From: Ischnura elegans
Taxonomy: Eukaryota > Arthropoda > Insecta > Odonata > Coenagrionidae
NCBI RefSeq assembly: GCF_921293095.1
Contig: NC_060246.1
Coordinates: 10,434,001 to 10,498,000 of the forward strand
DNA: 64,000 nt
Direction: 5' to 3'
The notes beneath the pieces are model-generated. The model had not been told where the DNA came from. It made no database searches and saw only the letters and a list, made by a program, of their open reading frames with translations. Each line of letters opens with the position of its first letter. Position 1 is the stretch's first letter. This document shows, piece after piece, positions 1 through 11,300 of this stretch. Both the position numbers and the translations under genes were made by a program.

Positions 1-6
1 ATAAGC

Positions 7-261
7 CAGTGGCGTAGCCAGGGGGGGTCCGGACACCCCCCCGAAATATAAAAGCACAATTATTTTCCTTAATAAAAGAAAAAAAATTATTGAGAAATCA
101 TGAATTTACAAAGTATTTTTTTAACAAATGAAGTTTTTTCGATAGTGAAAGGTGTTAAAATTAGTTTAAAACCCATTACTTAGTACCCTATTTTTCAAAA
201 ATTTTCCCCCCTGTTTTTTACCCCCTCCCCCCCACGAACGAAATTCCTGGCTACGCCACTG
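7..261. mobile_element. hAT-type MITE (TIR CAGTGGCGTAGCCAGG)
   Basis: 255-bp element with inverted ends CAGTGGCGTAGCCAGG and CCTGGCTACGCCACTG. The 8 bp after it, gcataagc (262-269), match the six bases visible before it at the window edge (ataagc), so an 8-bp target duplication is present. Poly-C/poly-G stretches lie just inside both ends. No coding capacity. CAG...CTG ends with 8-bp duplications are typical of hAT non-autonomous elements. Confidence 0.85.
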
Positions 262-3200
262 GCATAAGCTAAATCTCAACCAATGGAAGCGAAATGTCAA
301 GAGCCACCGAAAATAAAACAGCGATGAGAACGTGAATCGGCATGAAATAAATGCGTGAATAGTGGCTATGAAGGACGAGACATAAACGTTGAGGTGATGT
401 GAGGGGAGCGAGTTTCCCTTTGTTTGACAGCTTCTCTTTCCTCTGGCAGACACACCTGCGGCCGTATGCGCTGCTCGCCATCCCGAGTGTGGCTCGCGGG
501 TGCGGGGAGAACAGAAAAGAAATGATATCACGGATTTTTTATCATTCCTCAAATGACTGCAACATGTCTGCGTCCTGAATAGAACGGGCATAATCTTAAG
601 AGAGACCGAACGTAATCATCTACACGAAAGATATGTGATTAGATTAATGAATATTACATGGAAAATGCGCTAAGCGGTCGAAAAAATAAAAAGAAATTAA
701 AATTCAATACTTAAATCAATGAATAAAGTATTTAAGAAAAAAAATTGACGAAGGTTTTAGTGAAATAGAACAAAAAAACTAAATTTAAGCATCATCGATT
801 AAGCAGACGCTACGGCGGGAAGAAGTTTTAAATTTTTTCTTCTGGAGTATGTCCAACGCAATCTTAAGTGGGCATTTAATGAGTGAGTGAAATCGAAATC
901 GTCCCGGCTATACCGGTGAGCCAATTCGCCTCAAACCAGAGGGCGTGGGACAGAGACCACGTGCTTCGGCAGTGGGGAGAGCGACACCCCCGGAACCACC
1001 CTTCAAATCCACTCCTTCGCGTCAAGACTGCTGTTCGCCGAATGGCGGGATTAGCGAGATAACTCCCTCATTACATATTATACGACTATTTGACCTTAAG
1101 AATCTTCGCGTGAAGACAGTGGCCTCGGTTTCCTGAAAGAGCCTCATTAAAAAAAACACCAGTGACTGCGCCAAAGTTGCACATTAAAGTTCACTATCAA
1201 GTGTGAATGATATTCCGGTTGTGTTTTTTTTTATAACATAGAGCTGCAATGGGCTTCGCTTGCGGTGTGTCGCGGTTTATTGCTACAAGGCCCTCAGGAG
1301 GAAGCATGAAAGTAGGATTAAAGCGAGTCAGCTAGATCCGATGTAAGCGGGAGAACGTGAGATGGAGAAAAAGGAACAGGGGACAATGTAGATGCTCCAG
1401 ACGGAGGCTGAGGGGACGAAACTAGATGAGATGAAAATCGGGTTGGAAGAATATCAAGATGAGAGGCGTGGGAGATGCTTTACGAGGGGCAAGGCCATTC
1501 GGAGGGAATGCAACGAAGTTAAAAGAGGAGACAAATTCATGACGAGGTGAAGAACGGCCAAACAGGACACGTGACACACTCTCTCTCTCTCTCTCTCTCC
1601 CATCAAAACCTGCCTCAAACGGTGGATAATATATACTGATGACGTGGCCTCGAAACCAGCAACTGATCGTGCATGAGCACACTAAAATAATGGCTTAAGG
1701 TCTAAACTCTTCAACAAAATCTTTTTGTTAAAATTATATTCAATTATTTTGTATTCTTAGTAGATTTTTTTGGGAATGTCTATTTTGAGTGTTTTTCGAA
1801 TGCATAGTAAAAATATTTTCGTAAAAACTATTTTTTTAAAGAACCGTCGATTTTTTTCGATTAATCGATCTTTCGGTTCAAATTTCGGTTTTTGTACTGA
1901 AGCCGAGCTTTTCAATTCGATTCAAAATCGATTACTCGAAAAATCTGTTTTGATCGACATTTAACCATCATTTTTGTACCACCACCGACCGTGAGGCTCC
2001 GTCTGCAACAAAAGAATCGCTTGCTTCGCTCCGTTGCCGTTTAGACGATTGTGGGTCAGGTAAATGGGTCGCGGGATGGATGACTTCTGTTTCTTGCGGA
2101 TGCATATAAATATCACCCGGATATCCATCCGCAGCAGCAGCAGTGATGAGGTTTTTTTGGCGGCGTTCCCTCCATCCCCCAGAGGAGGCCTTCTGTCATC
2201 TCGCATTTCGCGAGGCTATCCGTTCCGAGAGGGAACACAGCAGCAGCGACCCCAAACGGCAGAAGCACGAATTCGAGCCAATAGGTCACCACCCTCGTTT
2301 GCGGTGACAATCTGACGAGGACACCTGTCGCACGATCCTATTGCTCCAATCCGACACCGCACACAGGTCATTCCTCCCGGCTCTGGCCTGAGGTGAAACA
2401 TTAGCGATTTTCGGCCTCTGCGACCAAGTTGGGAAAATCCCAGATCACGTTTTGGGTCTGTCTTGCTGACGAGGACGATAGCGTCTGTTTAAATGGGATT
2501 GATTTCGGAAGCGAATTTTATTTCCAACGTATTTTAATTCTCGCGAGGAAGGATAAGCATCAGTAGTTCAGAAGAATCGATTTACATTTCCTAACATTTT
2601 CATTTTCTCATATAGTAATACAGAAATCGGGGCTCCAGTATTTGACAAAGAAATTGGCCTCAGATATTGGTCACTGCGTTGACATCTTGGACGATCTTTC
2701 CTGAATTCATTCCGAGCATGTAAGTGGAATCCGATGGAACCCTGTGGAGCGGAATCCGATTTCCGTAACCATATAGACATCTCGATAAAAGTTATTCTGT
2801 CAAATTTTACGAAATAATCGCGGAATAGATAGCGTCAACCCGTCACGGCGCCTCCTAAAGTACACTCGTAATGCATCGAAGAGAAAAATCAATCGTCTTG
2901 ACAAGGGACTCGAACCAGGAGCCCCGCAATGCGCGCCGGGTGATCTTATTTTATTACTTTGAGCAAACTGTCCGTTTGTATTTTCTCTGACCATTTTGCT
3001 ACCAATAACTGCTACATAATAGCTACTAACATATCTACACAGGTCAAAACTTGGTTGGTTCACCCAAAAACCATCTATGTGTCTCGAGTTCGCTTTTATT
3101 TTGTTATTGTAGATATTCATCTACAAATTTCACGGTAGATAAACCCAAGGACTTCGCTGGAATTGAACGATGATTATTTATTAGGCGATGGAGGCAAGTG

Positions 3201-5198
3201 ATGCATATTTTTCCTTTTCCTTAGCTCGTGTGCGCTATGAAGAAGAAGACGGTGCTCATACTTTCTCTTGAGCAAACAATCTCACGCGCTCTCAAAAAGG
3301 CATTGTACGTGGAATGGAGACACTAAAGTATCCTTCCAGTAGCAGCGCTATGAAATGAATCAGTCCCATCATCGGAGAAAAATTGATCCCTCCCCTACTA
3401 ACTGGAACGATGCGCACGTGTGGGTTGCAACATGGCGTCAGCCAATTTGCCGGATTTAGCCTAATGTTAACAGAAGAACTGAGCTAATACATCATAAATC
3501 TTCGAAAATCTACAAAAAAAACTATGTTTGTTGAGGCGGTAAGGCGGAGCCCTTTCTATTATAAATTTACCTAGGTTTTGAATGAACCAATTGTATAGGG
3601 TGTGCACTGTGCACTGTACTGCAATACGTGCTTGTTTGTGCATTGTTGAAATTCAACGCAACAATGATAATTTGATTAACGTCACTACGCCTTTTTGGCT
3701 TCGTCTCTCAAGATGTAAAGCTAGCCAAAAATGCAAATAAAATTGCTCAACACTATATCACACCAGACGCAAGTGGGACGAATTGAAGGAAAAAGGTCAA
3801 AAAGAGCAAATCCAACTCCGACCAGGCGATTTAAATTACGGTTTAAGGAACGGTTTAACAGATTCGAAAAAGAACTTCTTGAGAGTCAGTGTTTACTGCC
3901 TTCAATCTGCTCCATTTGCACGCCTCGATCTCAATTCCAGCCGGTTGTGAGTCAAGGTGTTTGCAGTGTGGACTCACTCGAGGTTTGAAAACGGATACTT
4001 CATGGCCGTCAAAAATTAACCGTTACACAACATAAATGACAGGTTTCCGCACGAAATATTCGGCGCGGATGACGGCCAAAGCGCTGACGCGAGTTCTGGA
4101 GGTGGCCGAGGTGGCCTGATTATTACTCCAATTGCGCCGTCACATCCAAAGAAGCGCTTTCAATACATACTCCGGTTTGACCAATCCGCTCCTCCCCCTT
4201 TCTTCGGATGCCGCCGCATGCGCCCGCACAAACGCAAAATACCACGACCCCGCGCTCACGACTATTCACACTCCCATCGGCACTTCATGATGGATAGCGT
4301 GATTGGACAACCCACAAATGCTCTTGAAACGATTTTAGCCAAAAAAAACACACTAAAAATAAAAAGGCTTAGTTAGAAACACCAGTTTTTTTGTTAAATT
4401 TATTGAACTTTTGGGTTCATCACGTTCAATTAATTGAAATGTAGAAATGACAGTATTATTTTCATTTTAGTGTGTTCAAACTGTGTGTATTACAGACAGT
4501 ATAAAGTCGGGCGCGATTCTGTATAGCAGGCAGCATAATTTCACGGTATCCAGAAATGCGTCTAGTAGAATTTTCGAGGTATTTTGGCACATCTTACTGG
4601 ATTCTCCATTTTTCACATAGAGACACGAGTTGAAGAAATGAATGGCTGTACTGCCGTAACACAAATTAATGCCGTGTTTTAGGTTTTAAAACAACACATC
4701 AGAATGTACCTCATGGGTACCACTTCACAGAGTGAAACATTTTTAGTCAATAATTTTATAGTGTTTTTAGTGATGATAGACATGATGATTCATCACCACC
4801 GATTTCACCACTCTTCACTGTTACTCCCACGAGATACTTGAGATAAAAAGGATAGACGGTCCCGGTGAAATGTTGAAATCCGAAGTTCCTAATACCTTGT
4901 GATAAAACGCTGCCGTTAAATTCTAGATGCTGCGAAAAACTAGAATAGAAGAATGATCACAGGCTTTTCCCGTCGTATCGAATCGTGGAAGGATATTCGG
5001 GAATCCCTCCGGGTCAGGTTTTCCAACTCCATCTCTCGACCCCAGACCGAGATGAAGTTGAAGACCCGGACGAATACCCGAATAACTTTCCACGAACTAG
5101 AATAAATGTTTAAGGAATTTTCAAGATTTTCGAGACGAAAATTTCTAAATCGTTGTGTCTCCCACATTTTTAGATTCCTCTGATTTTCATTTCTCACT
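262..5198. other. Noncoding 5' flank or first-intron sequence
   Basis: No convincing exon seen on either strand. Holds a short CT microsatellite (1579-1599), GC-richer blocks at about 900-1140, 2000-2480 and 4030-4310 in otherwise AT-rich DNA, and a B-box-like GGTTCGAGTCCC on the minus strand near 2915 with no matching A box. The chitinase promoter and missing first exon may lie here or outside the window; nothing in the sequence decides this. Confidence 0.6.
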
Positions 5199-5376
5199 CA
5201 CTCAGTGATTCAACCCAAAGGTTGGTTTTGAATAGGTTAGGGTACAGATGACTCCAAACTTAGCCACAGGAATGTGGATCTCACACACCCAGGGCAAGTA
5301 GCTTTCGGGCGCCTTCATCAGGGGTCAGCAGGCAAGCTCTCCACCCACTACGCTAACACGCTCCCCCGTCGTCATC
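5199..5376 (-). repeat. tRNA-derived SINE-like element
   Basis: Read on the minus strand, the right part carries an A-box-like TAGCGTAGTGG followed by a tRNA-like GAGAGCTTGCCTGCTGACCC. The left part ends in a tail, AACCAACCTTTGGGTTGAA then TCACTGAGTGAG. A related tail occurs at 15023-15058 (cactcactgtttcagacc, then aaaggttggtttgg), supporting a dispersed family. A clean B box was not found, so the tRNA origin is inferred. Confidence 0.45.
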
Positions 5377-6117
5377 TCGTTCATCAGAGCGAAACATGCA
5401 TCAAAAATTTTGTAGCAGAAAAAATAGTTAGGGCAAGTAAATAATAGAGCAATACTCCATTGATTTGATTACGGCAAAAATTTGTTTTCACCACTGGGCT
5501 TCGAAGTGCAGTCATTTTACGAGTGAGTGACTGAAGAAAATGAATCTAACATCCCATCTTGTAATTCGCACCCACGTCTAATTCGTACCCAAACAAAATA
5601 CTAAAATCCGGAAAGTCGGACTTACTGACGGATAAACTAAAGAGAACAGAAGACGATCACGCGTTATGATGCGAAGCACTAAGTTTTTTTATTTTTAAAA
5701 AGCCCCACTTCCTGCATATCACACGAATTTATACTATTCTGCCGCTAATTCTCGGCTTTTTTGTTAGTCTTTCCTGGAATCAATTAAGTACCGTTATTTC
5801 TCAATTTATCAACTCCCAACTCAACTCAACTCCCGATTTCTCAACTTTGCGTGACTGTTAGACATGCGGTGTGTGTTCTTTTTAAGGACTTCTAGCGGTT
5901 AAGTTTAAAAGTAGCCTTCAGCGAATCATCTCGACGCTCACTCTCTCACTGCATTGAAATTCCATCTTGAATCCACAATAAGGCACATTCCCTTTCATCC
6001 CATCCGTAAATACCATTCTTTTCATCCCCTTACCCCGCTTACACGATTTTTAATGTCGCCTTCCCATTTGATAGGTGCTCACTCCATCCAGATTATTCCA
6101 AGTCTGTGATCCAGACC
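5377..6117. other. Noncoding, no recognised feature
   Basis: AT-rich sequence with no open exon-like segment, no inverted repeats of note and no match to the repeat families seen elsewhere in the window. Confidence 0.5.
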
Positions 6118-6125
6118 CTCCACCG

Positions 6126-6420
6126 CATGGGCGCAGCCAAAAATTAAGGCTAGGGGGAGTTTTAGGCGCAACTAATACTTTGAGGTATTGCTTACCCGCC
6201 AGGATAAGTGGGACTTGCGGGGGCCTTCCTCCAGAAATTTTTTAAGATTAATGGTTCCAAATGGCGAGTTTTACGGCTTTCTAAGGGATACTGCATTAAT
6301 CTTAACACTATTCTATAAGTAATACTAATCCATTAAGTAAAATGGATTAAATTTAAAAAAATTCTCTGAGCTCTGGGGGGGGGGTTTAACCCCTAAAATC
6401 CCCCCCTCCCTGCGCCACTG
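6126..6420. mobile_element. hAT-type MITE (GCGCAGC...GCGCCACTG family)
   Basis: Ends CATGGGCGCAGCC and CCTGCGCCACTG form a degenerate CAGTGGCGCAGC terminal inverted repeat. Flanks ctccaccg (6118-6125) and ctccatcg (6421-6428) are an 8-bp duplication with one mismatch. The interior matches the copy near 14679-14985 and the partial copy at 63955-64000. Confidence 0.75.
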
Positions 6421-6862
6421 CTCCATCGCATCCCCTCCGGAGGCTGCCGCTCCTCACCCACCACGCACCCACTGTCTTATCCCCCTTCCTCTCCCTCCAC
6501 TCTGCACTCTCCTCCACACCCAAATCTCCAACGCCTCCACTCTTTCCTCGCCCACTTTCCTCGGAGTCCACGTTTCCTCGACGTAAAGCGACGCACTCTA
6601 GGTCAGACTATTCACTCACCTCTTCATTTCTTACATATCGATCGTCTCGTTGGATCTTTCCAATTCACAACCGCCTCATTGGCTAACACAATTCTCTAAG
6701 TATATCCTATACTGTTGCGTCCGTCATGGCAGGATTTCTCAGTTACTCACGGTTACACCCACACATGATAGATGGAAGGGTGGCATATAGCCAGGCGAGA
6801 GCATTCCATTTGGAAGTATCAAATAAATTACCTAAACACAGTAACGATGGACATTTGTACCC

Positions 6863-7170
6863 CAGGGCCTGAACTAGGAGTTTTGTCAAGGGGGGCAAAG
6901 ATCATTTTGCCGCTCCCCCTCCCTCCTCCCCACACTACTGAAATATAATACATGCGTATGCTATTATTTTGAGATGCGGTAGTTGAAATTACACACCGTA
7001 TATTTGCTATAAAGAAATTTTATAAATAATATTGTTAAATAATTTATAAATTAATAACTATTTTTAAATAAGTTAATTAGAAAAATTAAATAACTTTTTT
7101 GAATAAACTTTTCAGATTTTTCCGCCCGGGGCACGCGCCCCCTCTGCCCCGCCCTACTTATCCGGGCCTG
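6863..7170. mobile_element. hAT-like MITE (CAGGGCC ends)
   Basis: Left end CAGGGCCTGAACTAGGAG and right end CTTATCCGGGCCTG are roughly inverted. Flanks ttgtaccc and gtggaccc agree at six of eight positions. Poly-C runs next to both ends resemble the other hAT MITEs here. No coding capacity. Confidence 0.5.
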
Positions 7171-7218
7171 GTGGACCCTACCGATTATCTCTTCTCTGAA
7201 AATACGAGGAGGAGCCAA

Positions 7219-7643
7219 CCCTGTAAACCATTTATGGTGCCAAAGCGTTGCAGCAACGTGTCACTGCAACCTACTGGGAGCTGCCGCAACGTAAATGACA
7301 ACGTCTTAAAAGCCTCCAAAGTCCTCCCTATCATGTTTTGGCAACGTCTTGAAAGTGTTATTGCAACGTGACACACTACATTATTGCAACACTCCTGCAA
7401 TCTTTAATGAATAGTACTCATAATTATGCTCCTTTCAAATATTTTTAAAATTTGAAACGGCAGGGTTCAAATAAAAACAGTTTTAAAACAGTTTTGAGTA
7501 ACTAGCTGGAAGATAGTTAATATTTCAGGCAGTCAGCTCGTAAACATTGACTCAGGCTTTTAAGATGTTGTCATTACGTTGCAGCAACTCCCCGTAGGTT
7601 GCAGTGAGGCGTACTGCAGCCACACTGTGGGATGGTTTAAAGG
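7219..7643. repeat. Foldback inverted repeat rich in GTTGCAGCAAC
   Basis: Left arm about 7219-7314 and right arm about 7553-7643 are reverse complements with scattered mismatches. Both carry CACTGCAACCTAC, TGACAACRTCTTAAAAGCCT and CCCTxTAAACCAT. The loop between arms is about 240 bp. Another fragment of similar composition (gcggcgacgttgcgaag) lies at 7855. Probably a decayed foldback MITE; class unknown. Confidence 0.6.
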
Positions 7644-7923
7644 GATGGTAAGCGAAGGAGTTCCAAGGAAGGGTAGTGCTACCTTTGATACGTAGGAAGT
7701 TAAAAATATATCCTTCTGGTAATTGTTTATTCACTTCATATGACAAAGAATTGCGTATAAAACAACATTTTCTAAGGCACTTTCTGCCTTAGCTACTTCG
7801 AATTTTAAAAAATTCGAAAGTCCTCGAAACTATTGGAGACGTAATTATTACGCTGCGGCGACGTTGCGAAGCGACCTGAATAACGCAGCAACCTCTGCAA
7901 CCTTGCACAACCTGTCTGTAAAG

Positions 7924-8170
7924 CAGTGGCGCCGACTCCATAAGGACTGAGGGGGCCCGAGCCCCCTCAAAAATTTGTTATGAGTGTGAGGAAAAAATGT
8001 GTCAGGATTGTCGATTTTCCCCGGAGTGTACAGATATCGAGATTCGAGTTATCAGGGTTCTAATGTTGATCATATGACTCTTCTAAAATGCTTAAAAAAC
8101 CTGAAACTCTGTACGAATAACATTGCCGGGGCAAGATTTGCCCCGGTTTGGGCCCCCCCAATATTTTTTA
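7924..8170. mobile_element. Partial hAT-like MITE
   Basis: Begins CAGTGGCGCCGACTCC with a GGGGGCCCGAGCCCCC hairpin just inside, as in other CAG-ended MITEs here, and ends in a GGGCCCCCCCA tract. A right terminal repeat and target duplication were not found, so the right boundary is uncertain. It sits about 140 bp before the first recognised chitinase exon. Confidence 0.35.
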
Positions 8171-8307
8171 TAAATAGGCATCCCTGCCGTATTGTTGCCG
8201 CAGCATCCTGTGTTTTTTCTGGGAAATGTCTTCCGTGTTAATGTATTCGATGATTCGTGTGTCTCTCCTGCGAGGTTTTCAATTTCGCGTTCTCTCTCTC
8301 GTTTCAG

Positions 8308-11300
8308 GGAGCGTGCGTCGGAGGCTGAGGCGTCCCGTCAACTCGTCGACGCGCAACCGCGACCAGGAGGCGTCGGCCAGCGTCAACCGCTTCAGGGTCC
8401 GCAACCGACTCACCTCCAGCTCGCCCTCTCGCAAGTCGTCCTCGACAGCCGTGGGGTCGCCTGCAACGCCCGCCGCCGACTCTGGGTACAAGATCGTGTG
8501 CTACTACACCAACTGGTCGCAGTACAGGACCAAGGTGGGCAAGTTCATGCCGGAGGACATTCAGGCAGATCTGTGCACGCACATCATCTACGCGTTCGGC
8601 TGGCTCAAGAAGGGAAAGCTCTCCTCCTTCGAGTCCAACGATGAGACGAAAGACGGGAAGACCGGACTCTACGAGCGAATCATGCTGCTCAAGAAGGCCA
8701 ACCCCAAGCTTAAGATCCTCATGGCCATAGGTGAGTGAGGACCCGATCATCGTGCAGTGAAGCTTTCTCGGGTTTTGCACCGGGTTAGGTCCTCCATATC
8801 TCATTCCGATGTTTCGATGAACAACTCGCCCTTCGTCATCAGGGATTCAGGAATCCAAGGAAGTGGAAATCCAAGGAAATAAAATTGGATTCCTGAATCC
8901 CTGATGCAGTGGCGTAGATATCCGGGGGGTCCGGACTCCTCCCCCCCCCCCCCCCCGAATCATTGAGTGACACCATAGAAGAAGACAAAATATTGAAAAA
9001 TCATTAATTTACAAAATATTTCTTTAACAAATGAAGTTTTTGCGATTGTGAAAAGTGTTAAAATTAGTTTAAAACCCTCTATTTAGTACCCTGTTTTTCA
9101 AAAATTTCCCCCCCTGGTTTTGGACCCCCTCCGAACGAAATTCCTGGCTACACCACTGCCCTGAAGATGATGGGCGAGTTGTTCATCAAAATGCTAGAAG
9201 GGGACATCCCGACCCGATGCAAAACCCGAGAAAACTTTACTTCAATTGCTTGCTGGGAAAGAACCAAAAATTTTATCACCCAATCCTCATGTTTAGTACG
9301 TAATACGCTGGTAAACTAAGCATCCATATGATCTATGTAATCTATGATCAATATTTAATTTTTACTTAAATTACAAGGAAGCATCTTTTTAAATTATCAC
9401 ATGAGGCATAATATATATCCTAAAAATCTAGCCTGGTAGGTTGTGTCCAGAATAAAAAAATTGGGCTTCCTCTAACTAAGATTTTTCATTTCATTATCAT
9501 AATTTTCGGAAATTACTTCAGAAAACCTGTAAGCAGGAGAGGATTTAATGCAAATTGATATATTTTGTATTAACCCATCAATGCCCGTGGGTGCAGTATG
9601 GCACCCAGTGCAGTGCCGAGCCAATACTCCTGCAATGCATTTATTATGTAAATTTTAGCGTAAATTTCTGTGCACATACTTAGTAGAAGGTTTCCTCTAT
9701 AATTCACTCAGTTTTCAATTGTGTTCATTGAGTTGAGATCATATGTATCATATTTTATAAAAGTGAAATATGTGTGATTTTAAAAAAACTTTGGGTGCTA
9801 ACGGGCTAAATGGAAATAAATTTACCAACACTTGTTACGATGGCATATCTATGGGGGAGAGGAATAGAATCCCCCTTCCTCCCTCAGAATTCTAAAAAAA
9901 AAATTGTATCACAGCATTCGACAGCTCATTCATTCAAATATTTCTTTGTGCCAAGGAATAGTGACTTATAGTTGTCCTTAGCATAAAACTTTTATCAGTT
10001 TAATGAGTATTTTTATGAGATTAATGGTGTGGAAATCACCTTTAATTTTTATAGATTCTTCTTATTTGCATCCTCCTCTAATACATGACGCTTATGAATC
10101 GTACATATATTTTCAATAACAGTTTCCAAAGACTCATTTTAAAGCTTTGAAGATTAATCAGTGCTGATGCAATTTTTTATCCTTCAGGTGGATGGTCTTT
10201 TGGTACACAGAAATTTAAGGACATGTCTGCCACACGTTATGCCAGACAGACGTTCATCTACAGCGCCATACCTTTCCTGAGGGACCGAAACTTCGACGGT
10301 CTTGACATCGATTGGGAATACCCGAAAGGAACGGATGACAAGAAAAACTATGTGCTCCTTCTCAAAGGTATGAAAAATCCACACTACATGTGGGCTTGAA
10401 GGCAATCGGTCAATGTGCCTTAATAACTGAGAAATAGTTCACAGTTCTCTTACATCATGATCATACTATGTTTAATATCATATCATAGACCAAAATGGGT
10501 TCATAATATGCATAAAAAATCATGAAAAATCAGAAAAAAATAAGCATTGAAAAGCAAAATTATGCATTTTATATTTTAAAGTTTTGTCTGGTATGGGTAG
10601 TAGAGATTGTAGTACCGCCAAAAATAGAGAATAACGAGGTACATGCAAATATGTACAATTTTCCTCTTTTAGTAGGTAAGTATGAAATTTGATAAAATAC
10701 AAGACACCTGTAATCATATGCTTTTTTGGCAGCAGAATCTACCGGATGTGGGATTGGATTTTTCTCTTTTCAACTCACTCACATTAAGCGGAGCTCTCAC
10801 AAGAGATACAGCTTCAAAACCCAGTACAGGCAAATTATTATTGCTCTTCTCTAAAAGTTTTATGCAATATGTACTTTGCCTGAAATAAGCAAGATACTTC
10901 GTACTAAGGATAGTAATTGTAATTCGTTTTTCCCAGAAACAATAAAGAACTTAAGTATAAATTATTCCCTCATCAAAAATATTCACAGCGCACACCATAA
11001 TTTCTCTTCCAAGTAAACAACAGACAGTGTGATACACCCCACCATGTGTCAATCAAGGTGGCTGATGAGGTGGTACGTAGATGCAAGCATTAGCTTCAAT
11101 TTTTTCCTCTCCTTCCAACAGTTCATTTGTAGCTTCCAGAATGACTCGCAAAACTGCAATTTCAGTTAACCTACTGTAAAATTTAAGCCTCCTTTGATGA
11201 CTTTGACACACAAAACAGACGAAGGAGAAACAGAAGCTGCCCATATTCTAATTTTGCAATTTGTTGAATCAGCTGCTTTGTGCTATAAATGAATCCCACC

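Noticed and set aside
1579..1599. CT repeat as a functional element
   Set aside because: A short simple microsatellite with no supporting context.
2880..2960. Possible tRNA on the minus strand (GGTTCGAGTCCC)
   Set aside because: Only a B-box-like sequence is present; no A box or acceptor pairing could be found.
8226..8307. In-frame ATG extension of the first chitinase exon as the true start
   Set aside because: The stretch ends in a strong pyrimidine tract plus AG at 8307, and the encoded residues do not form a convincing signal peptide; a spliced acceptor is more likely.
8192..8804. Long open frames overlapping the first chitinase exon on both strands
   Set aside because: They are shadows of the GC-rich coding exon; only the frame leading to the GH18 strand continues across the splice junctions.
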